Assembly: GCA_947453415.1 (NCBI GenBank) | Contig: CANGGG010000010.1 | Coordinates: forward strand, 1 to 56,691 | DNA length: 56,691 bases | Origin: Bacteroidota bacterium | GTDB lineage: Bacteria; Bacteroidota; Bacteroidia; UKL13-3 | Direction of reading: 5' to 3' | Part shown: piece after piece, positions 16,111 through 25,249 of the stretch | Numbering within the stretch: position 1 is the first letter of the stretch | Layout: every line of letters begins with the position of its first letter | Position numbers and translations under genes: made by a program | Notes under the pieces: model-generated | Told to the model about the DNA's origin: nothing | Databases searched by the model: none | The model's input: only the letters and a program-made list of their open reading frames with translations

Positions 16111-17658
16111 ATGAGTGCAACACAAACATTTTCTCTTGATTTTTTAACAGCGTTAAACTTAAAAGAAATAAACGAAGGAACTTCTACTGGTCAAAACCAT
16201 TTTGCTGCAAGCAATGCCGAAGTAAAAGAAATATACTCGCCAGTAGATGGAAAGTTAATAGGTAAAGTAAAATTTACCACCGAAGAAGAGTATAACCAAG
16301 TAGTAAAAACTGCAGAAGAAGCATTTAAAGTTTGGCGAAAAGTTCCATCGCCAAAGCGTGGTGAAATAGTTCGCCAATATGGAAACTTATTGCGTGAATA
16401 CAAGCAACCACTTGGCCAATTGGTAAGTTACGAAATGGGTAAAAGCCTACAAGAAGGTTTGGGTGAGGTGCAAGAAATGATTGACATTTGCGATTTTGCT
16501 GTGGGATTAAGCCGTCAGTTAACTGGCTCAACCATGCACAGCGAAAGACCAAACCACAGAATGTATGATCAATACCATCCGCTTGGAATAGTTGGAATTA
16601 TTTCAGCATTTAATTTCCCTGTAGCAGTTTGGAGTTGGAACAGCATGTTAGCCGCTGTTTGTGGCGATGTGTGTATTTGGAAACCATCGGAAAAAACACC
16701 GCTTTCAGGAATTGCTTGCCAATTATTAATGGCTAAAATTTTAAAAGAAAATAATTTACCAGAGGGGATTTTCTGTATGGTAAATGGCGATTATAAAGTA
16801 GGCGAATTAATGAGCAAAGACGAACGTGTTCCATTAATTTCAGCCACTGGTTCTACCCGCATGGGAAGAATTGTTGGCGCTACTGTAGCCCAACGTTTTG
16901 GAAAAGCATTGTTAGAATTAGGCGGAAACAATGCCATTATTTTAACTCCAGACGCTAACTTAGATTTAGCCATGGTAGGTGTGGTTTTTGGCGCAGTGGG
17001 AACTGCAGGACAACGTTGCACTACAACTCGTAGGTTAATTATACACGAAAGTATTTACGATAAAGTAAAAGAAAAACTAGTAAAAGCTTATGCGCAATTA
17101 AGCATTGGCAATCCACTTGGAAGCAGTTTAGTAGGACCATTAATTGATAAAGATGCAGTAGCCGCTTACTTAAATTCAATAGAACAATTAAAAGCCGAAG
17201 GTGGAAAAGTGCTTTGCGGTGCTGAGGTAATGACAGGCGAAGGTTACGAAAGTGGTTGCTATGTAAAACCAACCATTTGCGAAGCAGAAAACCATTATAA
17301 AATTGTACAACACGAAACTTTTGCACCTATTCTTTATATTATGAAATACACCAATTTTGAAGACGCTATTGCTTTGCAAAATGGCGTAAAACAAGGTTTA
17401 AGTTCAAGTGTATTTACCGATAATTTGCAAGAAGCAGAAGCATTTTTAGCACATTGGGGCAGCGATTGCGGAATAGCAAACGTGAATATTGGAACCAGTG
17501 GCGCTGAAATTGGTGGCGCATTTGGTGGCGAAAAAGAAACAGGTGGCGGACGCGAAAGTGGCAGCGACAGCTGGAAAGCCTACATGCGAAGACAAACCAA
17601 CACCATTAACTATGGTAAAGAATTGCCATTGGCACAAGGAATAAAGTTTGATATTTAG
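16111..17658 (+). CDS. ALDH7-like aldehyde dehydrogenase (alpha-aminoadipic semialdehyde dehydrogenase-like)
   Basis: 515 residues. The NAD-binding and catalytic regions are intact: ISAFNFPVAVWSWN, WKPSEKTPLS, the general-base Glu in LLELGGNNA near residue 268, and the nucleophile Cys in GTAGQRCTTT near 303. The sequence type matches the antiquitin/ALDH7 group, which oxidises alpha-aminoadipic semialdehyde in lysine catabolism; other semialdehydes are possible. The true start is ATG 16111: the in-frame extension upstream to 16042 runs through intergenic repeat-like DNA. No other lysine-catabolic gene is adjacent. A hairpin terminator follows at 17696. Confidence 0.9.
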   Translation: MSATQTFSLDFLTALNLKEINEGTSTGQNHFAASNAEVKEIYSPVDGKLIGKVKFTTEEEYNQVVKTAEEAFKVWRKVPSPKRGEIVRQYGNLLREYKQPLGQLVSYEMGKSLQEGLGEVQEMIDICDFAVGLSRQLTGSTMHSERPNHRMYDQYHPLGIVGIISAFNFPVAVWSWNSMLAAVCGDVCIWKPSEKTPLSGIACQLLMAKILKENNLPEGIFCMVNGDYKVGELMSKDERVPLISATGSTRMGRIVGATVAQRFGKALLELGGNNAIILTPDANLDLAMVGVVFGAVGTAGQRCTTTRRLIIHESIYDKVKEKLVKAYAQLSIGNPLGSSLVGPLIDKDAVAAYLNSIEQLKAEGGKVLCGAEVMTGEGYESGCYVKPTICEAENHYKIVQHETFAPILYIMKYTNFEDAIALQNGVKQGLSSSVFTDNLQEAEAFLAHWGSDCGIANVNIGTSGAEIGGAFGGEKETGGGRESGSDSWKAYMRRQTNTINYGKELPLAQGIKFDI

Positions 17659-17667
17659 TTATTGGAC

Positions 17668-17695
17668 GATGGCACATAGACCATAGACGATAGAT
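17668..17695. repeat. Degenerate GACCATAGACGATAGA-type intergenic repeat
   Basis: Short stretch made of permutations of (c)catagac and gacgatag. Related stretches are at 46320-46350 and 52756-52800, all strictly intergenic. Confidence 0.55.
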
Positions 17696-17724
17696 AAAAG
17701 CCCGAGTTTAAAACTTGGGCTTTT
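17696..17724 (+). terminator. Rho-independent terminator of the ALDH7-like gene
   Basis: AAAAGCCCGAGTTT pairs with AAACTTGGGCTTTT around a two-base loop. Confidence 0.85.
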
Positions 17725-17860
17725 GTGTTTTAAAAAAGCACGAAAACAGTTTGTGTTTGTTACCAATTTCTTTTTATAAACCTTTAAAATTTTAAGTATT
17801 ATTTAGGGTTTAGTTTAGATAAATATAGTTAAGTTTGAATTCTATCCATTTGCTTAAACA

Positions 17861-18682
17861 ATGAACAAAATTACGAAGTATATTTTTGCTGCTGCAATAA
17901 TTCTAATCTCTAGCGATTCTTTTGCTCAAAAATTTTATATAAAACTAAATGTTGGATATAATTGGGGTACTTCTGCATTAAATGGCAACAACACTACATA
18001 TGCAGGAAATATTGTTAAATTTGAGAGAATTAAGGTACCATTGGGTCAAGGTTTCAGTTTGAATTTAGCAATTGGTCATATGATTAACAAATATTTAGGT
18101 ATTGAAACAAGTGTAAACTACTTAATTGGCGGAACAACAAGTTTAAAAAGTGTTATTCCTAACTCAACAAATATTTCTAAAGATTATTCTTCAACTATGT
18201 TAAGTTGTATTCCTAGCATAATATTTACACCTGGATATGACAAAATAAATCCATATGCTAAATTGGGTTTAATAATTGGTTCTGGTACTTATACTATAAA
18301 AAGCGAGGATGTGAGCACCATTGGAGGTGGTAGTTATACTACAACCAATAATACGCTACTTTATAACGGTGGTTTAGCTATTGGTTTTTTAAGTTCATTT
18401 GGCTGCTTATATAAAATAAAAAAACAATTTTCATTATTTGGAGAGATAAGCTTAATCAATTTGTCATATTCACCAACTAAAAGTGAGGTTATTGAAAGAA
18501 AAACTAATGGTGTTAATCAACTTCCTAACTTGAGCACTAGTGATAAAATTACAGAATATTATGATTCTTACTCAGAAGATAATAGTATTCCACCAGATAA
18601 AAATGTTGCTAAAAAAGATTTATTAAGAGATTATCCATTTAATAGTGTTGGTTTCAATATTGGAATACAATATCATTTCTAA
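17861..18682 (+). CDS. Outer-membrane beta-barrel-like protein
   Basis: 273 residues with a signal peptide ending SFAQ. Alternating hydrophobic/polar strands with glycine and aromatic residues, and a C-terminus ending NIGIQYHF with terminal Phe, are typical of outer-membrane beta-barrels (OmpW/PorT-like porin families of Bacteroidota). A hydrophilic insertion around 220-255 is probably an external loop. The function is not recognised. A TAAGTTTG -7-like box at 17830-17837 lies 23 nt before the start, with only a weak TTTA at -33. Confidence 0.75.
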   Translation: MNKITKYIFAAAIILISSDSFAQKFYIKLNVGYNWGTSALNGNNTTYAGNIVKFERIKVPLGQGFSLNLAIGHMINKYLGIETSVNYLIGGTTSLKSVIPNSTNISKDYSSTMLSCIPSIIFTPGYDKINPYAKLGLIIGSGTYTIKSEDVSTIGGGSYTTTNNTLLYNGGLAIGFLSSFGCLYKIKKQFSLFGEISLINLSYSPTKSEVIERKTNGVNQLPNLSTSDKITEYYDSYSEDNSIPPDKNVAKKDLLRDYPFNSVGFNIGIQYHF

Positions 18683-18707
18683 AATCTTAAATAAATCTAT
18701 TGTTTTA

Positions 18708-18742
18708 CCGATGCCTTCGCTTGTAACAAAACATCGGGTTTT
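18708..18742 (+). terminator. Possible weak terminator
   Basis: CCGATG and CATCGG pair across an 18-nt loop, followed by GTTTTT, 25 nt after the beta-barrel gene. The long loop and short stem make this uncertain. Confidence 0.4.
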
Positions 18743-18859
18743 TAGGATTGTGTTAAAATGTCATGGAATTTACTTACTAATCTATTGTTTTATAAGTAAA
18801 CTATTGTTTTATTTTGTGTAATAATTAATAAAATATTTCACATGTAAAAACCCATTTCA

Positions 18860-19252
18860 ATGATGAAAGCTGAAAATTCAATTTTAGAAAAAATCCTTTG
18901 TTGGGCTCCACGAATTATTGTAATATTAGCTGTTCTTTTCGTAAGTATGTTTGCCCTTGATTCTTTTTCACCAAACCTAACCATTTGGCAACAGTTACTT
19001 GGTTTTAGTATTCACCTTATTCCTAGTTATGTGTTGCTAATTTTTCTTTTTGTTGCTTGGAGATGGAGGTTAATTGGTGGCCTTTTGTTTACAATAATCA
19101 GCTTGGTTTTTAGTCCTATTGTTTATAACCATAATTTTAAAATGAACCATTCTGTTATTATCAGTTTAGAAATAATATTAATGATTGTCTTTCCTTTTTT
19201 GCTGGCTGGTGTTTTGTTTATTATTTCCCATTTTAAACAAAAAAATAATTAA
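18860..19252 (+). CDS. Small four-helix membrane protein of unknown function
   Basis: 130 residues with four predicted transmembrane helices (about 15-33, 42-67, 70-90 and 97-121) and a basic C-terminal tail (HFKQKNN). It may belong to a DUF family of small Bacteroidota membrane proteins; I do not recognise a named function. Two consecutive ATG codons start the gene (18860 and 18863). It is convergent with the amidohydrolase gene, 21 nt apart. Confidence 0.7.
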   Translation: MMKAENSILEKILCWAPRIIVILAVLFVSMFALDSFSPNLTIWQQLLGFSIHLIPSYVLLIFLFVAWRWRLIGGLLFTIISLVFSPIVYNHNFKMNHSVIISLEIILMIVFPFLLAGVLFIISHFKQKNN

Positions 19253-19273
19253 TATAATAAGCTTATTTGCTTT

Positions 19274-20518
19274 TTAAAAACCAAGCATTTCATTTCGCAT
19301 AAATACTGAGTTCGCAAATTTCCTGTTTAGAAGTGGGGATTTAATGGTTCGCTTTACTACAAAATCAAATAATAATGGATTGAATTGATAAATTTCGTTC
19401 AAATATTTTCTTTCGGTTTTGGTAATATATCCTGCTTTTTCAAGCAAGCTTGTTCTAATTATAATATTAATTGCAGGCAACGGATAATCGCTTCCATTCA
19501 CTAATCTTTTGTGCATGGCGGTGTTATTTAACATGGTTAAAAGCGGAACGCCCATTCTGTTATATTGTGTCATTGCCGAAATATCGGCAAACAATAAACC
19601 TTCATACTTTTTCTGATTCATTAATTCCAAAAACAAATCAAAGTTATTCCGCTTAATTTTATTTCCTTTTGAATCAAATACGGTTGCTTCTCCCAAGCTA
19701 GCGCAATGTGCAATGATCACTTTTACACCCAAATCCAATGGAAATTTTAGTAGCATTGGATTCCCGAGTTTTTGATCATCTTCTGCTTCTACCGCTTTTT
19801 CTTCGCCTGCATGGGTAAGTAACACGATGCCTTTTTCTTTCATTTTTAAATAAAACAACCTGCACTTTTCACTTGATGGATTTATGCTCATAGCATTAGG
19901 AAGCCACTTAAGCATTCTTCCGCCTTTTTTGTGCCATTTTTCAAGTTCTAATAAGGCATCTTTACGGTAAGGATGAATTGATATAACCGGGATAAATAAA
20001 TCGGGATATTGAGCAGCAATTTTAAAAACATACTCATTGGGAACATAAAATTCCGTTTTATCTAAGTTTTCTGTTCCATTTTCATGGTAATTTTTATCAA
20101 AAGCCAACAAACAATATTTACCATGATTTGGTATGCTTTTTATTCTATTTACCAATGTTTTCAAAAATTCAGCATCTGCATTTTTAGTGTTTTTTATTCC
20201 TGCAGCACTTTTATACACATTGAACTTTAAATGCTTTATTGGATACTTCGCAGATTGCATTTTTTTGTTTACAAAGTTCCCACTATTTCCTGCTCCAGTA
20301 CCTACAATATGAGTATGATAGTCTATAGTTTTCCCTTCTTCTAATCCTTTAAAGGCATCGTTAATTAACTGGTTTGCACCAAAACTTAATGTTTTATATA
20401 ATAGTGTGTTTTGTGTAGTTTTATTGGCGTTATTTATTGCTTTTTCAATGGTAGAATTGGTAATTATCACTACAATGCTTATAGCAGCTATAAGTACTAA
20501 ATATTTGGTGTATTTCAT
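19274..20518 (-). CDS. Membrane-anchored amidohydrolase (amidohydrolase_2 family)
   Basis: 414 residues. One N-terminal hydrophobic segment (about 6-24) acts as membrane anchor or signal. A TIM-barrel metal-dependent hydrolase follows with HTH in DYHTHIVG near residue 67, a KWLPNA strand, THAGEE, IIAHCAS and the late GSDYPLP aspartate, the usual metal-ligand order of the family. The substrate cannot be deduced. Related enzymes decarboxylate or hydrolyse small carboxylates and lactones. It lies downstream of pepA on the same strand, but a terminator at 20541-20577 separates them, so it probably has its own promoter. Confidence 0.82.
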   Translation of the reverse strand: MKYTKYLVLIAAISIVVIITNSTIEKAINNANKTTQNTLLYKTLSFGANQLINDAFKGLEEGKTIDYHTHIVGTGAGNSGNFVNKKMQSAKYPIKHLKFNVYKSAAGIKNTKNADAEFLKTLVNRIKSIPNHGKYCLLAFDKNYHENGTENLDKTEFYVPNEYVFKIAAQYPDLFIPVISIHPYRKDALLELEKWHKKGGRMLKWLPNAMSINPSSEKCRLFYLKMKEKGIVLLTHAGEEKAVEAEDDQKLGNPMLLKFPLDLGVKVIIAHCASLGEATVFDSKGNKIKRNNFDLFLELMNQKKYEGLLFADISAMTQYNRMGVPLLTMLNNTAMHKRLVNGSDYPLPAINIIIRTSLLEKAGYITKTERKYLNEIYQFNPLLFDFVVKRTIKSPLLNRKFANSVFMRNEMLGF

Positions 20519-20540
20519 TTTGCTATATTACAAAAAAGTT

Positions 20541-20577
20541 AAAAAAAAACGGATACGGTTTTTCGAAACCTTATCCG
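20541..20577 (-). terminator. Rho-independent terminator after pepA
   Basis: CGGATAAGGTTT, loop CGAA, AAACCGTATCCG on the minus strand (one mismatch in 12 pairs), then nine T. It is preceded by another hairpin at 20592-20628 built on ACAGG/CCTGT, so pepA ends in tandem hairpins. Confidence 0.85.
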
Positions 20578-20634
20578 CTAATGATGAAAGGCCAGACAGG
20601 TTTTTTTTAACCCTGTCAGGTCTGATTTTGAATT

Positions 20635-22077
20635 TTATTTCGCTTGATTCTTTACAAAATCAAATAACAACCTCACTCCTACTCCTGTTCCCATTTTTCC
20701 TCTGTAACTATCGTTTGAGTTTATAAATGCAGGACCGGCAATGTCAAAGTGCATCCAAGGATAATCAATAAATTTTTCTAAAAACTTACCTGCAGTTATA
20801 GCTCCACCAACTGGGCCGCCAATGTTTTTCATATCTGCAATATCCGATTTGATTAACTTACTGTAATCGTCCCAAAACGGAAACTCTACTAAGCGTTCAT
20901 GTGTGTTGTTTCCGCTGTTTTTTAGCGCTGTTTTATGCGTTTCGGCTGCTGTTCCCATGCAAACTATTCCGTATTGTCCAATTGCTGCTGCTGCTGCACC
21001 CGTAAGCGTAGCAAAATCTAATACCAATTCTGGTTTGTATTTTTTTGCATAAGTCAATGCATCTGCCAAAACCATTCTGCCTTCCGCATCGGTATTTAAA
21101 ACTTCTACCGTTTGTCCGTCATACATGGTAATTACATCTCCTGGAGTATATGCATTTTCTCCAGGTCTGTTATCAGTAGCCGGAACCAATGCAATTACAT
21201 GGTAATTTAATTTTGCTTTTGCAATGGCAAACATCGCGCAAGCCACTGCTGCAGAACCTGCCATGTCGCATTTCATGCTATCCATACTGTTTGGTGTAGG
21301 TTTAAGGCTTAATCCGCCTGTATCATAAACAATTCCTTTACCTACCAAAACCAATGGTTTTTTGTTTTTAGGTTTTGCTGGTTTATATTCCATAATGGTA
21401 AATGTTGGCGGAATTTGACTACCAAGATTTACCGCCAATAAACCACCCATTTTTAAACTTTCTATTTGTAGTTTGTTTAAAACTTCTACTTTAAAATTGG
21501 CTTTTTTTCCTAGTTTTTTAAATTCATTGCTTAATGAAACAGCGTCAATTATGTTTTGTGGTTCGTTTACCAAATTACGTGCTTCACAAACTGCTTCTAT
21601 TAAAATATTGGTTTGCTCCACTCCTATTTTATTTAGGTTTGTTCCTACTAAATAAATATTTTTTAAAGTGAATTTTCCTTTTTTATCGCTTAAATATTTT
21701 ATAAACTGATAGTTGCTTAAAGCTATTCCTTCAGCTATTGCTAATAATTGCTCTTCAGTAATTACCGTTTCAGAAATTTGTATGGAATCGTATTTATGTG
21801 CATTGATTGCAGCGCAAACTTTATTACCTAATGTTCTATAAGCTTCTAATGTTAAGTAGTCGTTTTTCTTTTCAAATTCTTCTATCAATTGTACAAAAAC
21901 CAATCTTTCAAATTGATTGATGGTAATAAAAGTATCTGCTGCTTTTATCTTTTTTTCTAAGTAAGCTACTTCAGGTTTAGAGAAACCAAATGTACTCCAT
22001 TTTGCTTTTTTATTGGTTACAATTAAAGTGCTTAATTGGTTGTTGCTTTTAGCAGTTATATTTATTTTAGTTGTCAT
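20635..22077 (-). CDS. pepA: Leucyl aminopeptidase (M17 family)
   Basis: 480 residues with the complete M17 metal-binding core: VGKGIVYDTGG (Lys and first Asp), then KCDMAGSAAV, and the signature NTDAEGRMVLADAL. The enzyme is a hexameric, two-metal cytosolic exopeptidase that removes N-terminal residues in peptide turnover. The N-terminal domain is less conserved, as usual for the family. It lies 112 nt downstream of pheS on the same strand; the AT-rich gap suggests separate transcription. A tandem hairpin terminator follows. Confidence 0.93.
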   Translation of the reverse strand: MTTKINITAKSNNQLSTLIVTNKKAKWSTFGFSKPEVAYLEKKIKAADTFITINQFERLVFVQLIEEFEKKNDYLTLEAYRTLGNKVCAAINAHKYDSIQISETVITEEQLLAIAEGIALSNYQFIKYLSDKKGKFTLKNIYLVGTNLNKIGVEQTNILIEAVCEARNLVNEPQNIIDAVSLSNEFKKLGKKANFKVEVLNKLQIESLKMGGLLAVNLGSQIPPTFTIMEYKPAKPKNKKPLVLVGKGIVYDTGGLSLKPTPNSMDSMKCDMAGSAAVACAMFAIAKAKLNYHVIALVPATDNRPGENAYTPGDVITMYDGQTVEVLNTDAEGRMVLADALTYAKKYKPELVLDFATLTGAAAAAIGQYGIVCMGTAAETHKTALKNSGNNTHERLVEFPFWDDYSKLIKSDIADMKNIGGPVGGAITAGKFLEKFIDYPWMHFDIAGPAFINSNDSYRGKMGTGVGVRLLFDFVKNQAK

Positions 22078-22189
22078 TTTTTTGGTTGATTATTTTTTAT
22101 ATAGTAATAAGTTTTATTATTATTAGAGTATTTAGTCCCTACGAGACATTTTTTCTATGTTACAAATACCTATTTATTAATCAGTAAAT

Positions 22190-23206
22190 TTATAAATTAC
22201 TGAATTGTTTCAAAAAGCGGGTATCATTTATGAAAAAAGTTCTTAAATCCTTCACATCATATTTTAGCATGGTAATTCGCTCTATTCCCATTCCAAAAGC
22301 AAAGCCAGTATATTTTTCTGGGTCAATTCCGCAATTTTCTAACACATTTGGATCTATCATTCCACAACCCAAAATTTCTACCCAACCACTGTGTTTGCAA
22401 ATATTACATCCTTTTCCTTTACAAATTTGGCAGCTAATATCCATTTCTGCACTTGGTTCTGTAAACGGAAAATAACTTGGACGGAATCTCACTTCTACTT
22501 CTTCGCCAAACATGTCTTTTACAAATGCATATAATGTTTGTTTTAAATCGGCAAAACTTACTTTTTCATCAATATAAATTCCTTCTATTTGATGAAAAAA
22601 ACAATTCGCTCTTGCCGAAATAGCTTCATTTCTATACACTCGCCCAGGCATAATAGCCCGTAAGGGCGGATTTTTTTGCTGCATTAATCGTACTTGTACA
22701 CTTGAAGTATGCGTGCGCAATGCTATTTCTTCATCTATAAAAAAAGTATCCTGCATGTCTCGCGCAGGGTGATTTGGTGGGAAATTTAATGCAGAAAAAT
22801 TATGCCAATCATTTTCTATTTCTGGTCCTTCAGCTATTGTAAATCCAAGCTTTGTAAAGATAGCGACAATTTGATTTTCTGTAATATTTAACGGGTGACG
22901 AGATCCTAATTCAGTGATTTCGGATGGTAAAGTATAATCAATATTAGAATTTATATTTTCTGTTTTATTAGATTTAAATTTTTCTGTTGCTTCGTCAAAT
23001 TTTTCTTGTACACTGGTTTTTACCACATTCATTAATTTACCTAAATCACGTTTCATTTCATTAGGTACTTGTTTAAATTCTTCAAACAAATCATTCATTA
23101 ATCCTTTACGAGAAAGATATTTTAAACGAAAATTTTCTAAATCTTCACTTGAATTTATTTTATACTCATGAAGTTTTTGTTGAAGTTCTTCTAGTTTTTG
23201 TTTCAT
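22190..23206 (-). CDS. pheS: Phenylalanine--tRNA ligase alpha subunit
   Basis: 338 residues, the usual length. An N-terminal coiled-coil tRNA-binding arm (about 1-90) is followed by the class II core with SRHPLN, HPARDMQDTFF (motif 2 region), RTHTSSVQVR and the C-terminal GFAFGMGIERI of motif 3. It pairs with the PheT beta subunit to charge tRNA-Phe; pheT is not in this window, so the two subunits are encoded apart. It is preceded by a long AT-rich non-coding stretch. Confidence 0.96.
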   Translation of the reverse strand: MKQKLEELQQKLHEYKINSSEDLENFRLKYLSRKGLMNDLFEEFKQVPNEMKRDLGKLMNVVKTSVQEKFDEATEKFKSNKTENINSNIDYTLPSEITELGSRHPLNITENQIVAIFTKLGFTIAEGPEIENDWHNFSALNFPPNHPARDMQDTFFIDEEIALRTHTSSVQVRLMQQKNPPLRAIMPGRVYRNEAISARANCFFHQIEGIYIDEKVSFADLKQTLYAFVKDMFGEEVEVRFRPSYFPFTEPSAEMDISCQICKGKGCNICKHSGWVEILGCGMIDPNVLENCGIDPEKYTGFAFGMGIERITMLKYDVKDLRTFFINDTRFLKQFSNL

Positions 23207-23624
23207 TTTTAGTTTTAAATATTTTTTCTTTCTATCCCACTACAAACATAAGAATACAATTTATAAATGCTAACCCTGAGCTTACCCACAGCGTTAATGT
23301 ATTATTGTTTATCTTTAGATATAATTTGTAATAATAATAATAGCTGTTAATTGTTAGCATAACTTTTAATTTTTGTTTAGGATTTTACCTTATACAATAT
23401 TCTTAACAATTTACTTTTTTACTTTTTTATTTATAATCAGTTGTTTATATATTTATAAACAGTGTGTTAATTGCGACATTCACATATTTGTGTTTATAAA
23501 ATGTCGCACTTAAAATGTTAGTTATCTGTTAAACTATTTAGTATAAATTGGTACTTATCAAGATGCCGTTTTTTTCATAAATTGATATAAACGTTAATCC
23601 ACATTTTATAGCTTTATTATTACG
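23207..23624. other. 418-nt AT-rich non-coding region with nested inverted repeats
   Basis: No gene is seen here. It contains TGCGACATT (23472-23480) facing AATGTCGCA (23500-23508), with the palindrome CACATATTTGTG between them, and another palindrome GTTTATATATTTATAAAC at 23442-23459. Two 8-of-9 matches to the DnaA box TTATCCACA occur (TTACCCACA at 23282, TAATCCACA near 23595), but no exact one. It may hold regulatory sites for pheS or, less likely, a replication-related element. Confidence 0.5.
23243..23250 (-). promoter_or_regulatory. Putative -7 box of pheS
   Basis: TATGTTTG on the minus strand, 36 nt before the pheS start. A -33 TTG is not found at normal spacing. Confidence 0.5.
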
Positions 23625-25223
23625 TTATTGTTGACTAATTATATCGTTAATGTTAATAGATTGCTCTATATCCCAATATGCTCTCACATTTATTAGTTGA
23701 TTTGATATAAATGTACGTTCAGGATATAACATCGATTCTAAGTCTCCATTATCCCATAAACCATTGTTATTCAAATCTTCTATAATTTTTATTTTACCTA
23801 AAACCGGATTTAAATATTCCATTTTTAAATTTGTACTTTTATTTACGTTAAATGATTTAATAACTGTATTTGAATTATTATCCAATAATTGAACAATATA
23901 GTTATGTTTTGCATTTTCTAAATCTACATTTAAAAGTAAAGTTCCATATTCTTTAAATGCTTTTATATCATAATTATAGGAAGTTTTTTTATTAAATGTT
24001 CCAAATATATCCTGTAATGATGAATCTTTAAATTCAATACTATATTTGGTTGATTCTTTCCAATTATTACAAATAGTAATTCTCATTTTATTAGTATCTA
24101 TTTTAAAATAAGTTGGTATTAAAATATTTGTATCTTCTTTTATAATTATACTGTCTTTATTTATGTAATTTATTGGAACTGATGATTCAATAAAAATAGT
24201 ATCTAAAGGATTTAATTCTGCTTTTGAAATCAATATAAATTCAGGTTTTTTACTCTTTTTTTTACTAATAATTGTTTTATAAAAGCTTGAATCGTTTGTA
24301 GTTATTTTAAATTTACACGAATCTGTATTATTATTTACAAATACTTTAATTGTATCTATTCCATTGGTATTCCTTAAGTTTTTAAAATATATTTTTTCGT
24401 TATTTGAAGTTATTATTTTAAAATTTGTAGGTTTATAAACTGTAAATTTATAAACTCCTAATTGTGTACTTATTGTATCTAATATTTTATTAGGTTTGTA
24501 TACATTTGGTTTAATTAAATATAATAAAAATTTTGAGTTTATATTTCCTGTATTTATTACCGAATTATAAATAGCAACACTATCATTTTTAGCGTATTTT
24601 AAATCTATTCCATCTTTTCTATATGCATAAAGAATATAATTTTCTATCGGCATATTTTCAATCAAAAATGAACCATCTTCTTTTGTTTTAGTAAAATAGG
24701 TTGGATTAAATTGATAGATTGTTGTATCGGTAAAAGTTGATTTTTTATACAATGAAACTATTAATCCTTCTGCTGGTAAATTTGTAAAAGCATTTCTAAT
24801 TTTACCACTAATAAAATTTGTATCTATGTATGAACCAGTTGAAAAAGTATATTGTATATTTTTGGCTGTAATTCCTTCATGGTTATCAGCTATAGCATTT
24901 CCAAAATTAATTGTGTAAGTGGTATTTTTTTGAAGTTCTTCTTTAAATTTTATTATTAATTCTTTTCCATTTATTAAATATTCTGGACTTTCTTTTTGCG
25001 GAGGACTCATTACTATTTGTTTAGTAACGTCTTTTAGTTGAATAAATTCGTCAAACTTTATTCTAATATCTTGATTTTTAGTTGTAAAGTTAATTTTTTT
25101 ATTTTCTGGTAATATTGATATAACCTTAGGACCTTCTGTATCTTTTGGTCCACCAGTTGGAGTTACAACTTTTGCACAACTAATTATTAATAAAGTACTT
25201 ATATAAAATATTTGCTTATTCAT
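23625..25223 (-). CDS. Lipoprotein with Ig-like (Big_5) domain
   Basis: 532 residues. The signal MNKQIFYISTLLIISC gives a lipidated Cys16, followed by the VVTPTGGPKDTEGP segment common to this Bacteroidota family. A Big_5/SbsA-type Ig-like domain covers about 30-130 (KVISILPEN through IQYTFSTG). A carboxypeptidase-regulatory-like fold (GKIRNAFTNLPAEGLIVSLY, YFTKTKEDGSFLIENMP) and long beta-rich repeats follow. It is probably a structural outer-membrane or periplasmic lipoprotein. It is the last gene of the leftward mnmG block, 26 nt after the methyltransferase. The AT content is higher than in neighbouring genes. Confidence 0.8.
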   Translation of the reverse strand: MNKQIFYISTLLIISCAKVVTPTGGPKDTEGPKVISILPENKKINFTTKNQDIRIKFDEFIQLKDVTKQIVMSPPQKESPEYLINGKELIIKFKEELQKNTTYTINFGNAIADNHEGITAKNIQYTFSTGSYIDTNFISGKIRNAFTNLPAEGLIVSLYKKSTFTDTTIYQFNPTYFTKTKEDGSFLIENMPIENYILYAYRKDGIDLKYAKNDSVAIYNSVINTGNINSKFLLYLIKPNVYKPNKILDTISTQLGVYKFTVYKPTNFKIITSNNEKIYFKNLRNTNGIDTIKVFVNNNTDSCKFKITTNDSSFYKTIISKKKSKKPEFILISKAELNPLDTIFIESSVPINYINKDSIIIKEDTNILIPTYFKIDTNKMRITICNNWKESTKYSIEFKDSSLQDIFGTFNKKTSYNYDIKAFKEYGTLLLNVDLENAKHNYIVQLLDNNSNTVIKSFNVNKSTNLKMEYLNPVLGKIKIIEDLNNNGLWDNGDLESMLYPERTFISNQLINVRAYWDIEQSININDIISQQ

Positions 25224-25249
25224 AGTAATATTGAAATTAATTATTTCAA

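Noticed and set aside
23282-23604. Firm oriC call
   Set aside because: Only two 8-of-9 DnaA-box-like words and no dnaA nearby; left as a speculative finding.
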